From Selenomonas sputigena ATCC 35185 (lineage in GTDB: Bacteria > Bacillota > Negativicutes > Selenomonadales > Selenomonadaceae), in contig NC_015437.1 in assembly GCF_000208405.1 (NCBI RefSeq), positions 1,667,501 through 1,731,500 of the forward strand: DNA of 64,000 nucleotides, written 5' to 3'. The translations under genes were made by a program, and so were the position numbers. This document shows, in pieces, positions 17,763-25,964 of the stretch. The notes beneath the pieces were generated by a model. The model searched no databases, was not told where the DNA came from, and saw only the letters and a program-made list of their open reading frames with translations. Within the stretch, counting starts at the first letter, position 1, and every line of letters starts with the position of its first letter.

Positions 17763-17796
17763 TGACCACTTTCATGCAAGATCTCGACACTTTTTT
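17763..17796 (+). promoter_or_regulatory. LytTR-type direct-repeat operator, copy 2
   Basis: TGACCACTTTC, CAAGA and CACTTTTT occur in the same order and spacing as in the site at 15466-15499. The half-sites are again 21 bp apart. The -10 of the downstream promoter starts about 34 bp after the second half-site. Confidence 0.6.
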
Positions 17797-17804
17797 CCCA
17801 TTTG

Positions 17805-17833
17805 TTGAAAGGCATCCACCTTCCTGTTACACT
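17805..17833 (+). promoter_or_regulatory. Promoter of the small secreted-protein gene
   Basis: TTGAAA, a 17-bp spacer and TACACT, about 45 bp before the start codon and directly downstream of the operator-like repeat. Confidence 0.65.
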
Positions 17834-17876
17834 AGAGAAAGAATAGAGAAAGGCACATACAAAGGGGATGTTACTT

Positions 17877-18119
17877 ATGAAAAACTGGTTCAAAGCTTTC
17901 GCAGTCATGGCTTCCTGCGCCATCATGCTCGGCACGGCAGGCGTCGCTTCGGCAGACGAATACGAGTATGAAGGGTACGATGAGAACGGCAACTACGTCT
18001 ACGCCGTAGCGGATGATGAGGGCAACGTCGCTGCCGTAGCCGTGGATGCGGACGGCAACTACTCCGTCAGCGCCGAGGGTGCAGACGGCAGCACCTACGA
18101 CGAGACTGGCTCGTATTAA
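17877..18119 (+). CDS. Small secreted acidic protein
   Basis: The 80-aa product has a signal peptide with cleavage expected after GVASA (residue 26). The mature peptide of about 54 aa is very acidic, almost free of basic residues, and built from repeated turns of the type DENGNY, DDEGNV, DADGNY, like calcium-binding or beta-roll turns. AAGGGGA precedes the ATG at 17877; an ATG three codons earlier would overlap that SD. Position after the AgrC-like kinase and behind an operator-like repeat suggests control by that system. No leader of the Gly-Gly type is visible, so a classical pheromone is not indicated. Confidence 0.65.
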   Translation: MKNWFKAFAVMASCAIMLGTAGVASADEYEYEGYDENGNYVYAVADDEGNVAAVAVDADGNYSVSAEGADGSTYDETGSY

Positions 18120-18152
18120 GAGAGCATTTTCCAGAAAATCGCAAAGACTTCA

Positions 18153-18197
18153 AAGCGCCGCATGTGGACGGATTCGTCACATGCGGCGCTTCTTTTT
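18153..18197 (+). terminator. Terminator of the small secreted-protein gene
   Basis: AAGCGCCGCATGTG pairs with CACATGCGGCGCTT, then CTTTTT. Confidence 0.88.
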
Positions 18198-18203
18198 CGC
18201 GAG

Positions 18204-18240
18204 GCAAAAGAAGAAGCCACCGCAGATCGCAGTGGCTTCT
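18204..18240 (-). terminator. Terminator of sucCD
   Basis: Minus strand: AGAAGCCAC and GTGGCTTCT stem followed by TCTTTTG, about 85 bp past the sucD stop. Confidence 0.75.
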
Positions 18241-18323
18241 CGCTATTTAGGAAGTACGGATACATCCAGCTGCACTAATCCGGCCAGCTTCCTCTCATCA
18301 GCGCTTCTTCATCTCGCCGGAAC

Positions 18324-19229
18324 TCAGCAGGTATGGCACTTCTCGAAGAGCCCCTTCTCCTTGAGGAGCTTGACCATCGTCTCACCGATGTGAGCGACCG
18401 TATCGGCAACGGGGATGCCCGCAGCGTTCAGAGCCGCGACCTTGTCAGCCGCCGTGCCCTTGCCGCCCGAGATGATCGCGCCGGCATGACCCATGCGCTT
18501 GCCCGGAGGCGCCTGACGGCCTGCAATGAAGGCGGAAACCGGCTTATCCTTCATGTTCTCCTGAATCCACTTCGCAGCATCCTCTTCCGCCGTGCCGCCG
18601 ATTTCACCGATGATAAGGACAGCATAGGTGTCCGGATCGTCCTTGAAGAGCTGCAGAGCGTCGATGAAGTCCGTGCCCTTGACGGGATCGCCGCCGATGC
18701 CGACCGTCGTCGTCTGGCCGATGCCGGCATTCGTGAGCTGGAAGGCAGCCTCGTACGTCAAGGTGCCGGAGCGCGAAATGACGCCGACATGACCGGGCTT
18801 GCTGACCGTGGCCGGCGTGATGCCGAGCTTCGACTGCTTGGACGTCAGAAGACCCGGGCAGTTCGGACCGACAAGACGCGTCTTCTTGCCTTCCATGTAA
18901 CGGCGCACCTTCACCATGTCGAGGACAGGGATATGCTCCGTGATGCAGACGACGAGATCGAGATCGGCGTCAACCGCCTCCATGATGCTGTCCGCCGCAA
19001 AACGAGGGGGAACATAGACGACCGAAGCCGTCGCGCCCGTAGCCTTCACAGCATCCGCAACCGTGTTGAACACAGGGACGCCCTCGACCTTCTGACCCGC
19101 CTTGCCCGGCGTTACGCCTGCGACAATCTTCGCGCCATAGTCGAGCATCTGCTTCGTGTGGAACGTCGCCGCTTTGCCCGTGATGCCCTGCACGATAACC
19201 TTTGTATCTTTATCAATCAAAACTGACAT
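18324..19229 (-). CDS. sucD: Succinyl-CoA synthetase, alpha subunit
   Basis: The 301-aa protein forms the CoA-binding, phospho-histidine subunit. The active-site His is H248 in [14 protein letters not shown]. The CoA-binding Rossmann part is at residues 1-120 and the GPNCPGLL loop near 131. It couples succinyl-CoA cleavage to ATP or GTP formation in the cytosol. Length and sequence are standard. It follows sucC by 21 bp and is transcribed from the same promoter. In propionate- or succinate-forming anaerobes it links the reductive branch to succinyl-CoA. Confidence 0.96.
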   Translation of the reverse strand: MSVLIDKDTKVIVQGITGKAATFHTKQMLDYGAKIVAGVTPGKAGQKVEGVPVFNTVADAVKATGATASVVYVPPRFAADSIMEAVDADLDLVVCITEHIPVLDMVKVRRYMEGKKTRLVGPNCPGLLTSKQSKLGITPATVSKPGHVGVISRSGTLTYEAAFQLTNAGIGQTTTVGIGGDPVKGTDFIDALQLFKDDPDTYAVLIIGEIGGTAEEDAAKWIQENMKDKPVSAFIAGRQAPPGKRMGHAGAIISGGKGTAADKVAALNAAGIPVADTVAHIGETMVKLLKEKGLFEKCHTC

Positions 19230-19250
19230 GTGTTTGACCTCCCTTTCGAT

Positions 19251-20441
19251 TTAAGCCTTCGCCTCAGCAACGAGTTTGACAATCTGCTCGGCGCCGCCCT
19301 CCATCGTGGGTGCAGGGAAGACGTTAGAAATCGGCGTATTTTTCAGGATCTCGCGGCCTTCTTCGACCTTCGTGCCCTCAAGGCGGACAACGACAGGAAC
19401 CGGGAGGGATTTGCCGTCCTTGGAGATGATCTTCGCAGCCTCGATGATGCCGTTCGCGATGTTGTCGCAGCGATTGATACCGCCGAAGATGTTGACAAAG
19501 ATGCCCTTCGCCTGGCCGCCTTCGAGCATGATGTTGAACGCCTTCGCGATCTTCTCAGGCTCGGAGTCGCCGCCGACATCGAGGAAGTTGGCGGGCTCGC
19601 CGCCGTAATGCTTGATGATATCGACCGTAGCCATGGCAAGGCCTGCGCCGTTGACCATGCACGCGACATCACCGCCGAGGTTGACGTAGTTGAGGCCGGC
19701 AGCCGCAGCTTCGCGCTCCTTCGGATCCTCTTCCGTCTCATCGCGCAGTTCGACGATGTCGGGATGGCGGAACAATGCGCTGTCGTCAAAGTTCAGCTTC
19801 GCATCGAGGCAGATCACATCATCCTCGGCCGTGACGACGAGCGGATTGATTTCAACCTGCGAGCAGTCCTTGCCAATGAACGCATTGTAAAGCTTCTCCA
19901 TCAGAGCCGCCGCCTTGCGAATCGCAGGAGCCGGGATGTTGATGGCATACGCCATGCGCGTCGCCTGGAACGGAGCAAGTCCGATGACCGGATCGATATA
20001 CTCCTTGATGATCTTTTCCGGAGTCTCGGCAGCGACCTTCTCGATCTCGACGCCACCCTCTTCAGAACCCATCATGACGATCCTCGCCGTGGCACGATCA
20101 ACGACAAAGCTCAGGTAGTATTCCTTTTTGATGTTCGAGCCTTCTTCAATCAGGAGGCGACCGACCTTCTTGCCCTCAGGACCCGTCTGATGCGTGACGA
20201 GAACCTTGCCAAGCAGCTCCTTCGCGTAGCCTTCGACCTCTTCAACGGACTTGGCGATCTTGACGCCGCCCGCCTTGCCGCGGCCACCCGCGTGGATCTG
20301 CGCTTTGACGACCGTGACAGCGGCGCCGAGCTTCTTCGCGTTCTCGACCGCCTCTTCCACGCTGAACGCCGGCAGGCCGTTCGGCACATTGACGCCGAAT
20401 TCCCGCAGGACTTGCTTGGACTGGTACTCATGAATATTCAT
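19251..20441 (-). CDS. sucC: Succinyl-CoA synthetase, beta subunit
   Basis: The 396-aa protein has the ATP-grasp domain at its N-terminus ([17 protein letters not shown], then [17 protein letters not shown]) and the C-terminal ligase domain with [10 protein letters not shown]. The start at 20441 is preferred: GGGAGG lies 7 nt upstream, whereas the ATG two codons earlier is only 1 nt from it. It is the first gene of the sucCD operon. Confidence 0.95.
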   Translation of the reverse strand: MNIHEYQSKQVLREFGVNVPNGLPAFSVEEAVENAKKLGAAVTVVKAQIHAGGRGKAGGVKIAKSVEEVEGYAKELLGKVLVTHQTGPEGKKVGRLLIEEGSNIKKEYYLSFVVDRATARIVMMGSEEGGVEIEKVAAETPEKIIKEYIDPVIGLAPFQATRMAYAINIPAPAIRKAAALMEKLYNAFIGKDCSQVEINPLVVTAEDDVICLDAKLNFDDSALFRHPDIVELRDETEEDPKEREAAAAGLNYVNLGGDVACMVNGAGLAMATVDIIKHYGGEPANFLDVGGDSEPEKIAKAFNIMLEGGQAKGIFVNIFGGINRCDNIANGIIEAAKIISKDGKSLPVPVVVRLEGTKVEEGREILKNTPISNVFPAPTMEGGAEQIVKLVAEAKA

Positions 20442-20514
20442 AACCATGCCTCCCTGTTGATGGTTCTCGGGACGAGGATATTACTTCCTCTGATTTCATC
20501 CCATAAACAACTAT

Positions 20515-20543
20515 ATTGTATAATTTTTTTGCTCGTTTGTCTA
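20515..20543 (-). promoter_or_regulatory. Promoter of sucCD
   Basis: Minus strand: TAGACA, 17-bp spacer, TACAAT, about 75 bp upstream of sucC. The rest of the 250-bp gap to kdsD holds no feature I can support. Confidence 0.6.
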
Positions 20544-20693
20544 GTGATTTCTTAGAAATATTATCATAGGCAGAACTTATCATATCCTGGATTTATCGAA
20601 AAATTCTCGCGCTCCGAACCCATTTTCTCTCAACGTACCAACGACACGCCCCGACACTTTATGGCACATCCATTCCCAACGGCAGGATGCGGC

Positions 20694-21674
20694 TCAAACC
20701 ACGCCCTGCTTCAAAAGATCGGTCAGATGGATCATGCCGACTGGCGCCCCCTTCTCGTCGATGACGGGCAGTACCGTCACAGGGCGCGGCTCGTGCTTCT
20801 CCATAACGGAGAGCGCCGCCGTCGCCAGTTCATCGGCATGGATCGTCAGCGGCTCAGTAAACATGATCTCGTGCACAGGTTCATCGAGGAAAGCATAGTC
20901 CTTCGCGAGTGCGCGGCGAATGATGCCGTCGGTCAGAAGACCGATGAACCGGCCCGCTGCATCCGTGACAGAGACGGCGCCCAAGCCTTTCTCCGTCATG
21001 ACGAAAAGTGCATCTTTCGCCGTCTTCTCCCCCGAGACGACAGGGTTTTCCTCGCCCGTGTGCATGACATCCTGCACCTTGAGCAATAGCCGCCGACCGA
21101 GCGCGCCGCCCGGATGGAAGAGCGCGAAATCCTGCTTCTTGAAATTTCGCACAGACATCACGGCGACGGCGATGGCGTCGCCCATGGCAAGCGTCGCCGT
21201 CGTGCTCGTCGTCGGCGCAAGTCCCAAGGGGCAGGCCTCCGGTTCATGCCCGATGTCGATGACGTAATCGGAGTACTCGGCGAGCTGCGAAGAACGGTTG
21301 CCTGTCATGGCGATGATGGTCGCACCGATACGATGGATGACGGGCAGGATCTTCACGACTTCCTGCACCTCGCCGCTGTTGGAAATCGCCAAGACTACAT
21401 CCTTGTCCGTCACCATGCCAAGGTCGCCGTGAAACGCCTCCGCCGGGTGCATGAAGAACGAAGGCGTTCCCGTGCTCGCAAGCGTCGCGGCAATCTTGCG
21501 TCCGACATGCCCGGATTTTCCCATGCCCGTGACGACGATGCGAGCCGTGCAGTCCAGCACGCACTCAACCGCACGGCAGAACTCCTCATCCACACTCTCC
21601 GTCAGTTTCTTCACCGCCGCCGCTTCCATCGAAAGCGTCTCTACCGCCTTTTCCCATATCACATCTCGTTTCAT
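20694..21674 (-). CDS. kdsD: Arabinose-5-phosphate isomerase (KpsF/GutQ family)
   Basis: The 326-aa protein has a SIS sugar-isomerase domain (about 30-165) with TGMGKSGHVGRKIA and the HPAEAFHGDLGM loop, then two CBS domains (about 200-325). It makes arabinose 5-phosphate, precursor of Kdo for lipopolysaccharide, so it supports an outer membrane with LPS. The start at 21674 follows AAAAGGAGAG. The gene stands apart from other Kdo genes and has no neighbour on its strand closer than cstA. Confidence 0.92.
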   Translation of the reverse strand: MKRDVIWEKAVETLSMEAAAVKKLTESVDEEFCRAVECVLDCTARIVVTGMGKSGHVGRKIAATLASTGTPSFFMHPAEAFHGDLGMVTDKDVVLAISNSGEVQEVVKILPVIHRIGATIIAMTGNRSSQLAEYSDYVIDIGHEPEACPLGLAPTTSTTATLAMGDAIAVAVMSVRNFKKQDFALFHPGGALGRRLLLKVQDVMHTGEENPVVSGEKTAKDALFVMTEKGLGAVSVTDAAGRFIGLLTDGIIRRALAKDYAFLDEPVHEIMFTEPLTIHADELATAALSVMEKHEPRPVTVLPVIDEKGAPVGMIHLTDLLKQGVV

Positions 21675-21764
21675 TCGCTGCTCTCCTTTTCCATTCGACT
21701 GTAAATCAACTAAGAAATCTACCTCCCTATTATACACCGCGCGAGAAATTCTGGGTAGAGCGCG

Positions 21765-21803
21765 AAAAAAGTTGCCGAATCTTTCGGGCGATTCGGCAAC
21801 TTT
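21765..21803 (-). terminator. Terminator of cstA
   Basis: Minus strand: AAAGTTGCCGAATC pairs with GATTCGGCAACTTT, followed by TTT. Confidence 0.88.
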
Positions 21804-21869
21804 CGGCTTGCTGTTCGTCTTTAGCATTCCACGACTCGTCCTCGTCTGCCGCACAGACAGAAAATTTCT

Positions 21870-23294
21870 TCACTCATGCCGCAGCACCGTCGTGCGCAGG
21901 AAGAGGAACAAGAAGAGCGCAGCGGCGGCAATACCGACGGGATATGTAACATCTGTCGAAAGGCCGAAACCTTCCTTCGCCTGCAGGATGTACGTCACCG
22001 TGACGGCCGACATGAAGGTCGCAGGGATCATGCCGATGATGTAGTAGATTTTGCCGCGGAACGTACGATAGAGGTAGACAGATCCCGTCCACAGGACGAT
22101 CATGGCGAGCGTCTGGTTCGTCCATGAGAAATAGCGCCAAATGATCGAGAAGTCCATCTGTGTGAGGACAGCTCCGATGCCAAGAATCGGCAAGGCAAGC
22201 GCGAGACGCTTGTTCGTCGACTTCTGATCAAGGCCGAGCCAGTCAGCGATCGTCAGGCGCGCCGAACGGAACGCCGTATCGCCCGAAGTGATCGGGCAGG
22301 CGACGACGCCAAGCAGCGCGAGAGCCGCCCCGACAGGGCCGAGGAAGCCGACGCAGATATCGTAGACGACGCCGCCGGGACCTGCCGAAGCAAGCACAGC
22401 GCCGAGACCGCCCGTGCTCTCGTAGAAGGTCACGCCCGCCGCCGCCCAGACGAGAGCGATGAAGCCCTCAGAAACCATCGCGCCGTAAAAGACGGGACGC
22501 GCGAGACGCTCATCCTTCAGGCAGCGCGCCATCATTGGTGACTGCGTAGCGTGGAATCCCGAAACAGCGCCGCAGGCAACCGTGATGAACATCAGCGGCC
22601 AGATCGGCATATCCTTCGGATGCAGATTCGCCAAGACCATCTCCGGCATGACATGACCGCCGACGCCCGCAAGCATCGCCCCCATGATGCCGAACGCCAT
22701 GACGATGAGACAGACGCCGAAAAGCGGATAGAAACGCGCGATCAACGTGTCGATTGGCAAAAGCGTAGCAAGGAAGTAATAAACCAAGATGATGATGAGC
22801 CAGATCTTGATCGCACCGACAGAGCCGAGCGACAACAACTTGCCGTCGATGAGCATAGCAGGCCCCGTCGCAAAAACCGTGCCGACGAGGACGAGAAGCA
22901 CGACCGAGAAGATGCGCATGATGAAGAGCATCGTCTTGCCCATGTGATTGCCGACGACCTCCGAGATGCTCTTGCCGTCTTCACGCAGAGAAATCATGCC
23001 CGACATATAGTCGTGCACGCCGCCCGCGAAAATCGTGCCGAGAACGATCCAGAAGTAGACGCACGGTCCCCAAAGCGCCCCCTGCAAAGCGCCGAAAATC
23101 GGTCCGAGACCAGCGATATTCAAAAGCTGGATCATGAAGACCTTCCACGTCGGCAGAGGAATATAATCCACGCCGTCATCGTGCACCAATGCAGGCGTCG
23201 GCTTGTCCGTAGGCGAGAAAATCACATCGACAACCCTGCCGTAGATGACGTAGCCCAGAATCAAAGCGAGCAATGCCACCAAAAATGTAACCAT
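21870..23294 (-). CDS. cstA: CstA-family peptide/pyruvate transporter
   Basis: The 474-aa inner-membrane protein has about 13 hydrophobic helices and the CstA signature near its N-terminus (PTDKPTPALVHDDGVDYIPL, then FGALQGALWGPCVYFW). It is the short form, without the extended C-terminus of E. coli CstA (about 700 aa). Family members take up peptides (CstA) or pyruvate (BtsT); the substrate here is open. AAGGAG lies 11 nt before the ATG. It is monocistronic. Confidence 0.9.
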   Translation of the reverse strand: MVTFLVALLALILGYVIYGRVVDVIFSPTDKPTPALVHDDGVDYIPLPTWKVFMIQLLNIAGLGPIFGALQGALWGPCVYFWIVLGTIFAGGVHDYMSGMISLREDGKSISEVVGNHMGKTMLFIMRIFSVVLLVLVGTVFATGPAMLIDGKLLSLGSVGAIKIWLIIILVYYFLATLLPIDTLIARFYPLFGVCLIVMAFGIMGAMLAGVGGHVMPEMVLANLHPKDMPIWPLMFITVACGAVSGFHATQSPMMARCLKDERLARPVFYGAMVSEGFIALVWAAAGVTFYESTGGLGAVLASAGPGGVVYDICVGFLGPVGAALALLGVVACPITSGDTAFRSARLTIADWLGLDQKSTNKRLALALPILGIGAVLTQMDFSIIWRYFSWTNQTLAMIVLWTGSVYLYRTFRGKIYYIIGMIPATFMSAVTVTYILQAKEGFGLSTDVTYPVGIAAAALFLFLFLRTTVLRHE

Positions 23295-23361
23295 CGCAAA
23301 TCACTCTCCTTCTGTCCGTCAGTCTATAGACCGTCGTGCCGCCCCTCCTCTCCTTCATATA

Positions 23362-23610
23362 GGCAATATTCGGACTATTGTTGAAATGTATTTACGGGTT
23401 CAATGTAAACCTTTTTCGCCAAGTTGTCAATAGTGTTTTTCCAATCACGACCACCCGGTCTGCCTTGTAACAGGTTTTGGCGCTCGCATAGCCAGTCTTG
23501 CTCTTTACCGTCCTCGTACTCGTAACCGTGAGTTTCCTGCCGGCGGCACAGAGATAGTCCTCCTTGTCTCTGAGATATGTCATGTTCTCGAAACGTCTGA
23601 CCGGGGCAGG
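23362..23610 (-). pseudogene. IS1182-type transposase remnant
   Basis: A 63-codon open stretch reads FENMTYLRDKEDYLCAAG, then GRKLTVTSTRTVKSKTGYAS, like the mid-region of IS1182-family transposases, in which a Y-x-C-x-x-G-x-x-L motif precedes a Cys-rich loop. After KTCYKAD the reading frame shifts, and the other frame continues as GRDWKNTIDNLAKKVYIEP. Both ends of the transposase and terminal inverted repeats are missing. It is a dead fragment at the edge of the accessory region. The family call rests on short motifs only. Confidence 0.5.
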
Positions 23611-23650
23611 CAGGGTTGTTTTGCTAGGGCGGAGGCACCTTTAGTGCACG

Positions 23651-23690
23651 AAAAAAGCTACCGCACATGATTTATGTGCAACAGCCCCCC
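23651..23690 (-). terminator. Terminator-like hairpin, GGGGGCTGTTGC type
   Basis: Minus strand: GGGGG, then GCTGTTGCACAT and ATGTGCGGTAGC as stem, then TTTTTT. A related hairpin stands at 34497-34537 on the other side of the accessory operon. The first half may be left from a lost gene. Confidence 0.6.
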
Positions 23691-23740
23691 TTTATTGTAT
23701 CGCATGCTTTGCATGCGACACTGGGTCACGACCCATAATA

Positions 23741-23778
23741 AAAAACCGCCGAACCATTTTGAAGTGATTCGGCGGCTC
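23741..23778 (-). terminator. Terminator of the dynamin/radical SAM operon
   Basis: Minus strand: CCGCCGAA and TTCGGCGG stem followed by TTTTTTATT, 14 bp past the last gene. Confidence 0.85.
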
Positions 23779-23791
23779 TCTTTTGAATCTT

Positions 23792-24160
23792 TTAGTTGTT
23801 GATATACGCCAAGCAGTAGTTCAATATAGCCTCTGTCGATCCTCCATAAACCCGACTGTCGTTGCCCCGCATCTTCCCCGTAGCATAGCGCCACTCGTCT
23901 CCCATTCTGTTAAAGCGCCAGTCAACGCGCTCCACCAGACGTCCATTTCGCACGTTTTTCGTGCTCACATGTACCCAGTTATTCCCATTGGACTGAATCG
24001 TCTCCGTCATGACAAAGACCTGATATCCTTGTTCATACGACGAATCATGCACCGTATATACCCACACATCCTGCGCCGAAGCCTCCGATGGAAGCATCAT
24101 CTGTCCTCCCGCGCTGACGACCAGCAAAAACGCGATGCCCACCAAGATTCTTTTCCACAT
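23792..24160 (-). CDS. Exported protein, paralogue A, last gene of the accessory operon
   Basis: The 122-aa protein starts with a signal peptide (residues 1-28, cleavage near SEASA). The mature part, about 94 aa, contains DVWVYTVHDSSY, GYQVFVMTETI and DWRFNRMGDEWRYATG. GAGGAGG lies 6 nt before the ATG at 24160. It is clearly related to the product at 32150-32512: both share SEASA-x-D-x-W, a GYQ-(V/L)-(F/Y)-V strand and a W-(R/W)-(Y/F)-AT motif. No known domain is recognised. Export across the inner membrane is likely, so this operon acts at the envelope at least in part. Confidence 0.65.
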   Translation of the reverse strand: MWKRILVGIAFLLVVSAGGQMMLPSEASAQDVWVYTVHDSSYEQGYQVFVMTETIQSNGNNWVHVSTKNVRNGRLVERVDWRFNRMGDEWRYATGKMRGNDSRVYGGSTEAILNYCLAYINN

Positions 24161-24189
24161 AAAAATCCTCCTCTCGCTCACCAATTCCT

Positions 24190-25950
24190 TCAAATCTCAG
24201 TCCCAACAGACCTGAATTTATTCTGCAAGGCATTATAACTATCCGCTGCCTCACGCAGTGCATTCAAATCGGTCTGAAGATTCCCGCTGATTCGTTTCAT
24301 ACGCTTGCTTTCTTCCTTGAAGGGCTTTGCGATCTCTTCCGCCACCACTTGCAGGGACGAATCAATTGCAATCTTGAAATTATCAGCCAAATCCGCTGCC
24401 ATATACATGCATTTCTGCGCCAGCTCCTCTCTTGCCTGCGCTTCCGCCTGAATTCGACGCTTTTCCCGTTCATTTTGGACTGCAGCCTCAGCCTGCATTT
24501 CCGCAAAATTATCCTTCCCGCCAAAGAGGCTGGCCAACAGAGGCAAAATTGCAGTTATAGCCCCGACATACGGCATCACAGGCACCAAAACCGATTTCCC
24601 CAAGGCTGTTGCCAACAGGCTTTTTCCCAACGCAGTTCCTGCAGCCTGCTTCACTCCTTTTGAAACCATCATACTAAGAGCTGTATTCGCCAAGGCGTTC
24701 CCGCCTTTGCTGTTTTTCCCGTACGACGGAATCGCTATTTCATTCAACACCTCTAGTACATCCTTCACTTTATTCAGAACAGAAGCCACTTCAAAAGAAG
24801 ACTCTCCTTCTTCCATATCAGGCAATACTTCCACCTGTATGTCATCTGCCGTGAAATCAAGTTTCTCGATTTTCAATGTCAAACCTTCAGCATCTTCCAA
24901 CAAGTCTCCCGTCAACTCGTGAAGCCGATTTTCAAAATCCTGTTGAATCATCTCCGCCGTTTTAGTCACTTCTGCCTGAACCTGGTCCTGCGCTTCCTCC
25001 GGCTTCTCTCGAAGCGACCAAATCATCCCGGGCAATTTATGCCCCAAGCGATCCGCCCTGACATCGATAGAAGCCGCCATTTCCTCGCGCAGTTCCTTGC
25101 GCCGTATGCGCAGCTTTTCCAGAAGTTCATTGGCACTTTTTACGCCCTCGTCATTATCTTGCTCGGCCAGGCATGCGATCATGGGCTGCAAAGCGCGTTC
25201 CACATCCTGTATGGCATTACTCAAGATATGGAACGGTCCTGTTTTCTTTAGTTCCTGCATGATGACATTCGTCAATTCCGCCATATTGCTCTTATCCCAA
25301 AAAGCTTGACTGCTCTTCTCACGTCCCTTCTTTGCCCTGGCGGCGTTCACTGCCACAATATAGTATTTCTTCTCCACATTTTCTATGCCTACCTGGCGCA
25401 TATTTTCCGCTACTTTATCCTTGATTGTCTGTATCGTTCTGTCGCCGTCTTCACTGAAAAGATCGCCGTTCTTGTCGTTCAAGACGATAATAATCTTTTT
25501 TCCCGCATCGACAATCTCCTTCATGCGCACATAATTCTGACGTCGTTCGTTGGAACCGGTCGTGCTCATGACAAAAATGACAACATCCGCTTTCTTCAGA
25601 TGCTCCATCGTTACATTCTGGTGCTCGATCGGAGCGCCTACACCAGGTGTATCTGCCAAACGGTAGCCATTCCATTCATAATAGTCCACCTTATCTGTCG
25701 TCGGTACATCTTCCACCTTGGCACGGTCTGCACCGATCAGTTCATTGATGATGCTGCTCTTTCCAGCATTATATATGCCGAATACCATGACTTCAGGCTT
25801 TGTGGCATCCAGTTTCGTAGCATATATTTCTTGGATCTCCTTCAAACCCTTCGAAACTCCCGGTAATTCAGTATAAGGACGCGCATGCTTTTCCACCGTT
25901 TCTCTGAGTGCGCCCATTTCACCTTTGAAATCCATCAAACGATAATCCAT
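24190..25950 (-). CDS. Dynamin-like GTPase 1
   Basis: The 586-aa protein has a GTPase domain (about 50-235) with P-loop GIYNAGKSS (58-66), switch-I threonines at 84-85, and DTPGVG (100-105). The fourth motif reads NDKNGD (158-163), not the usual NKxD. Long helical regions follow. A hydrophobic stretch at about 455-490 (LVPVMPYVGAITAILPLL) could insert in membrane, and a Lys/Glu-rich coiled coil ends the chain. This is the plan of bacterial dynamin-like proteins, which remodel or protect membranes. It is the eighth gene of a nine-gene operon, 14 bp after the B12-type radical SAM gene. Confidence 0.82.
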   Translation of the reverse strand: MDYRLMDFKGEMGALRETVEKHARPYTELPGVSKGLKEIQEIYATKLDATKPEVMVFGIYNAGKSSIINELIGADRAKVEDVPTTDKVDYYEWNGYRLADTPGVGAPIEHQNVTMEHLKKADVVIFVMSTTGSNERRQNYVRMKEIVDAGKKIIIVLNDKNGDLFSEDGDRTIQTIKDKVAENMRQVGIENVEKKYYIVAVNAARAKKGREKSSQAFWDKSNMAELTNVIMQELKKTGPFHILSNAIQDVERALQPMIACLAEQDNDEGVKSANELLEKLRIRRKELREEMAASIDVRADRLGHKLPGMIWSLREKPEEAQDQVQAEVTKTAEMIQQDFENRLHELTGDLLEDAEGLTLKIEKLDFTADDIQVEVLPDMEEGESSFEVASVLNKVKDVLEVLNEIAIPSYGKNSKGGNALANTALSMMVSKGVKQAAGTALGKSLLATALGKSVLVPVMPYVGAITAILPLLASLFGGKDNFAEMQAEAAVQNEREKRRIQAEAQAREELAQKCMYMAADLADNFKIAIDSSLQVVAEEIAKPFKEESKRMKRISGNLQTDLNALREAADSYNALQNKFRSVGTEI

Positions 25951-25964
25951 GCTGCTCTTCCCCC

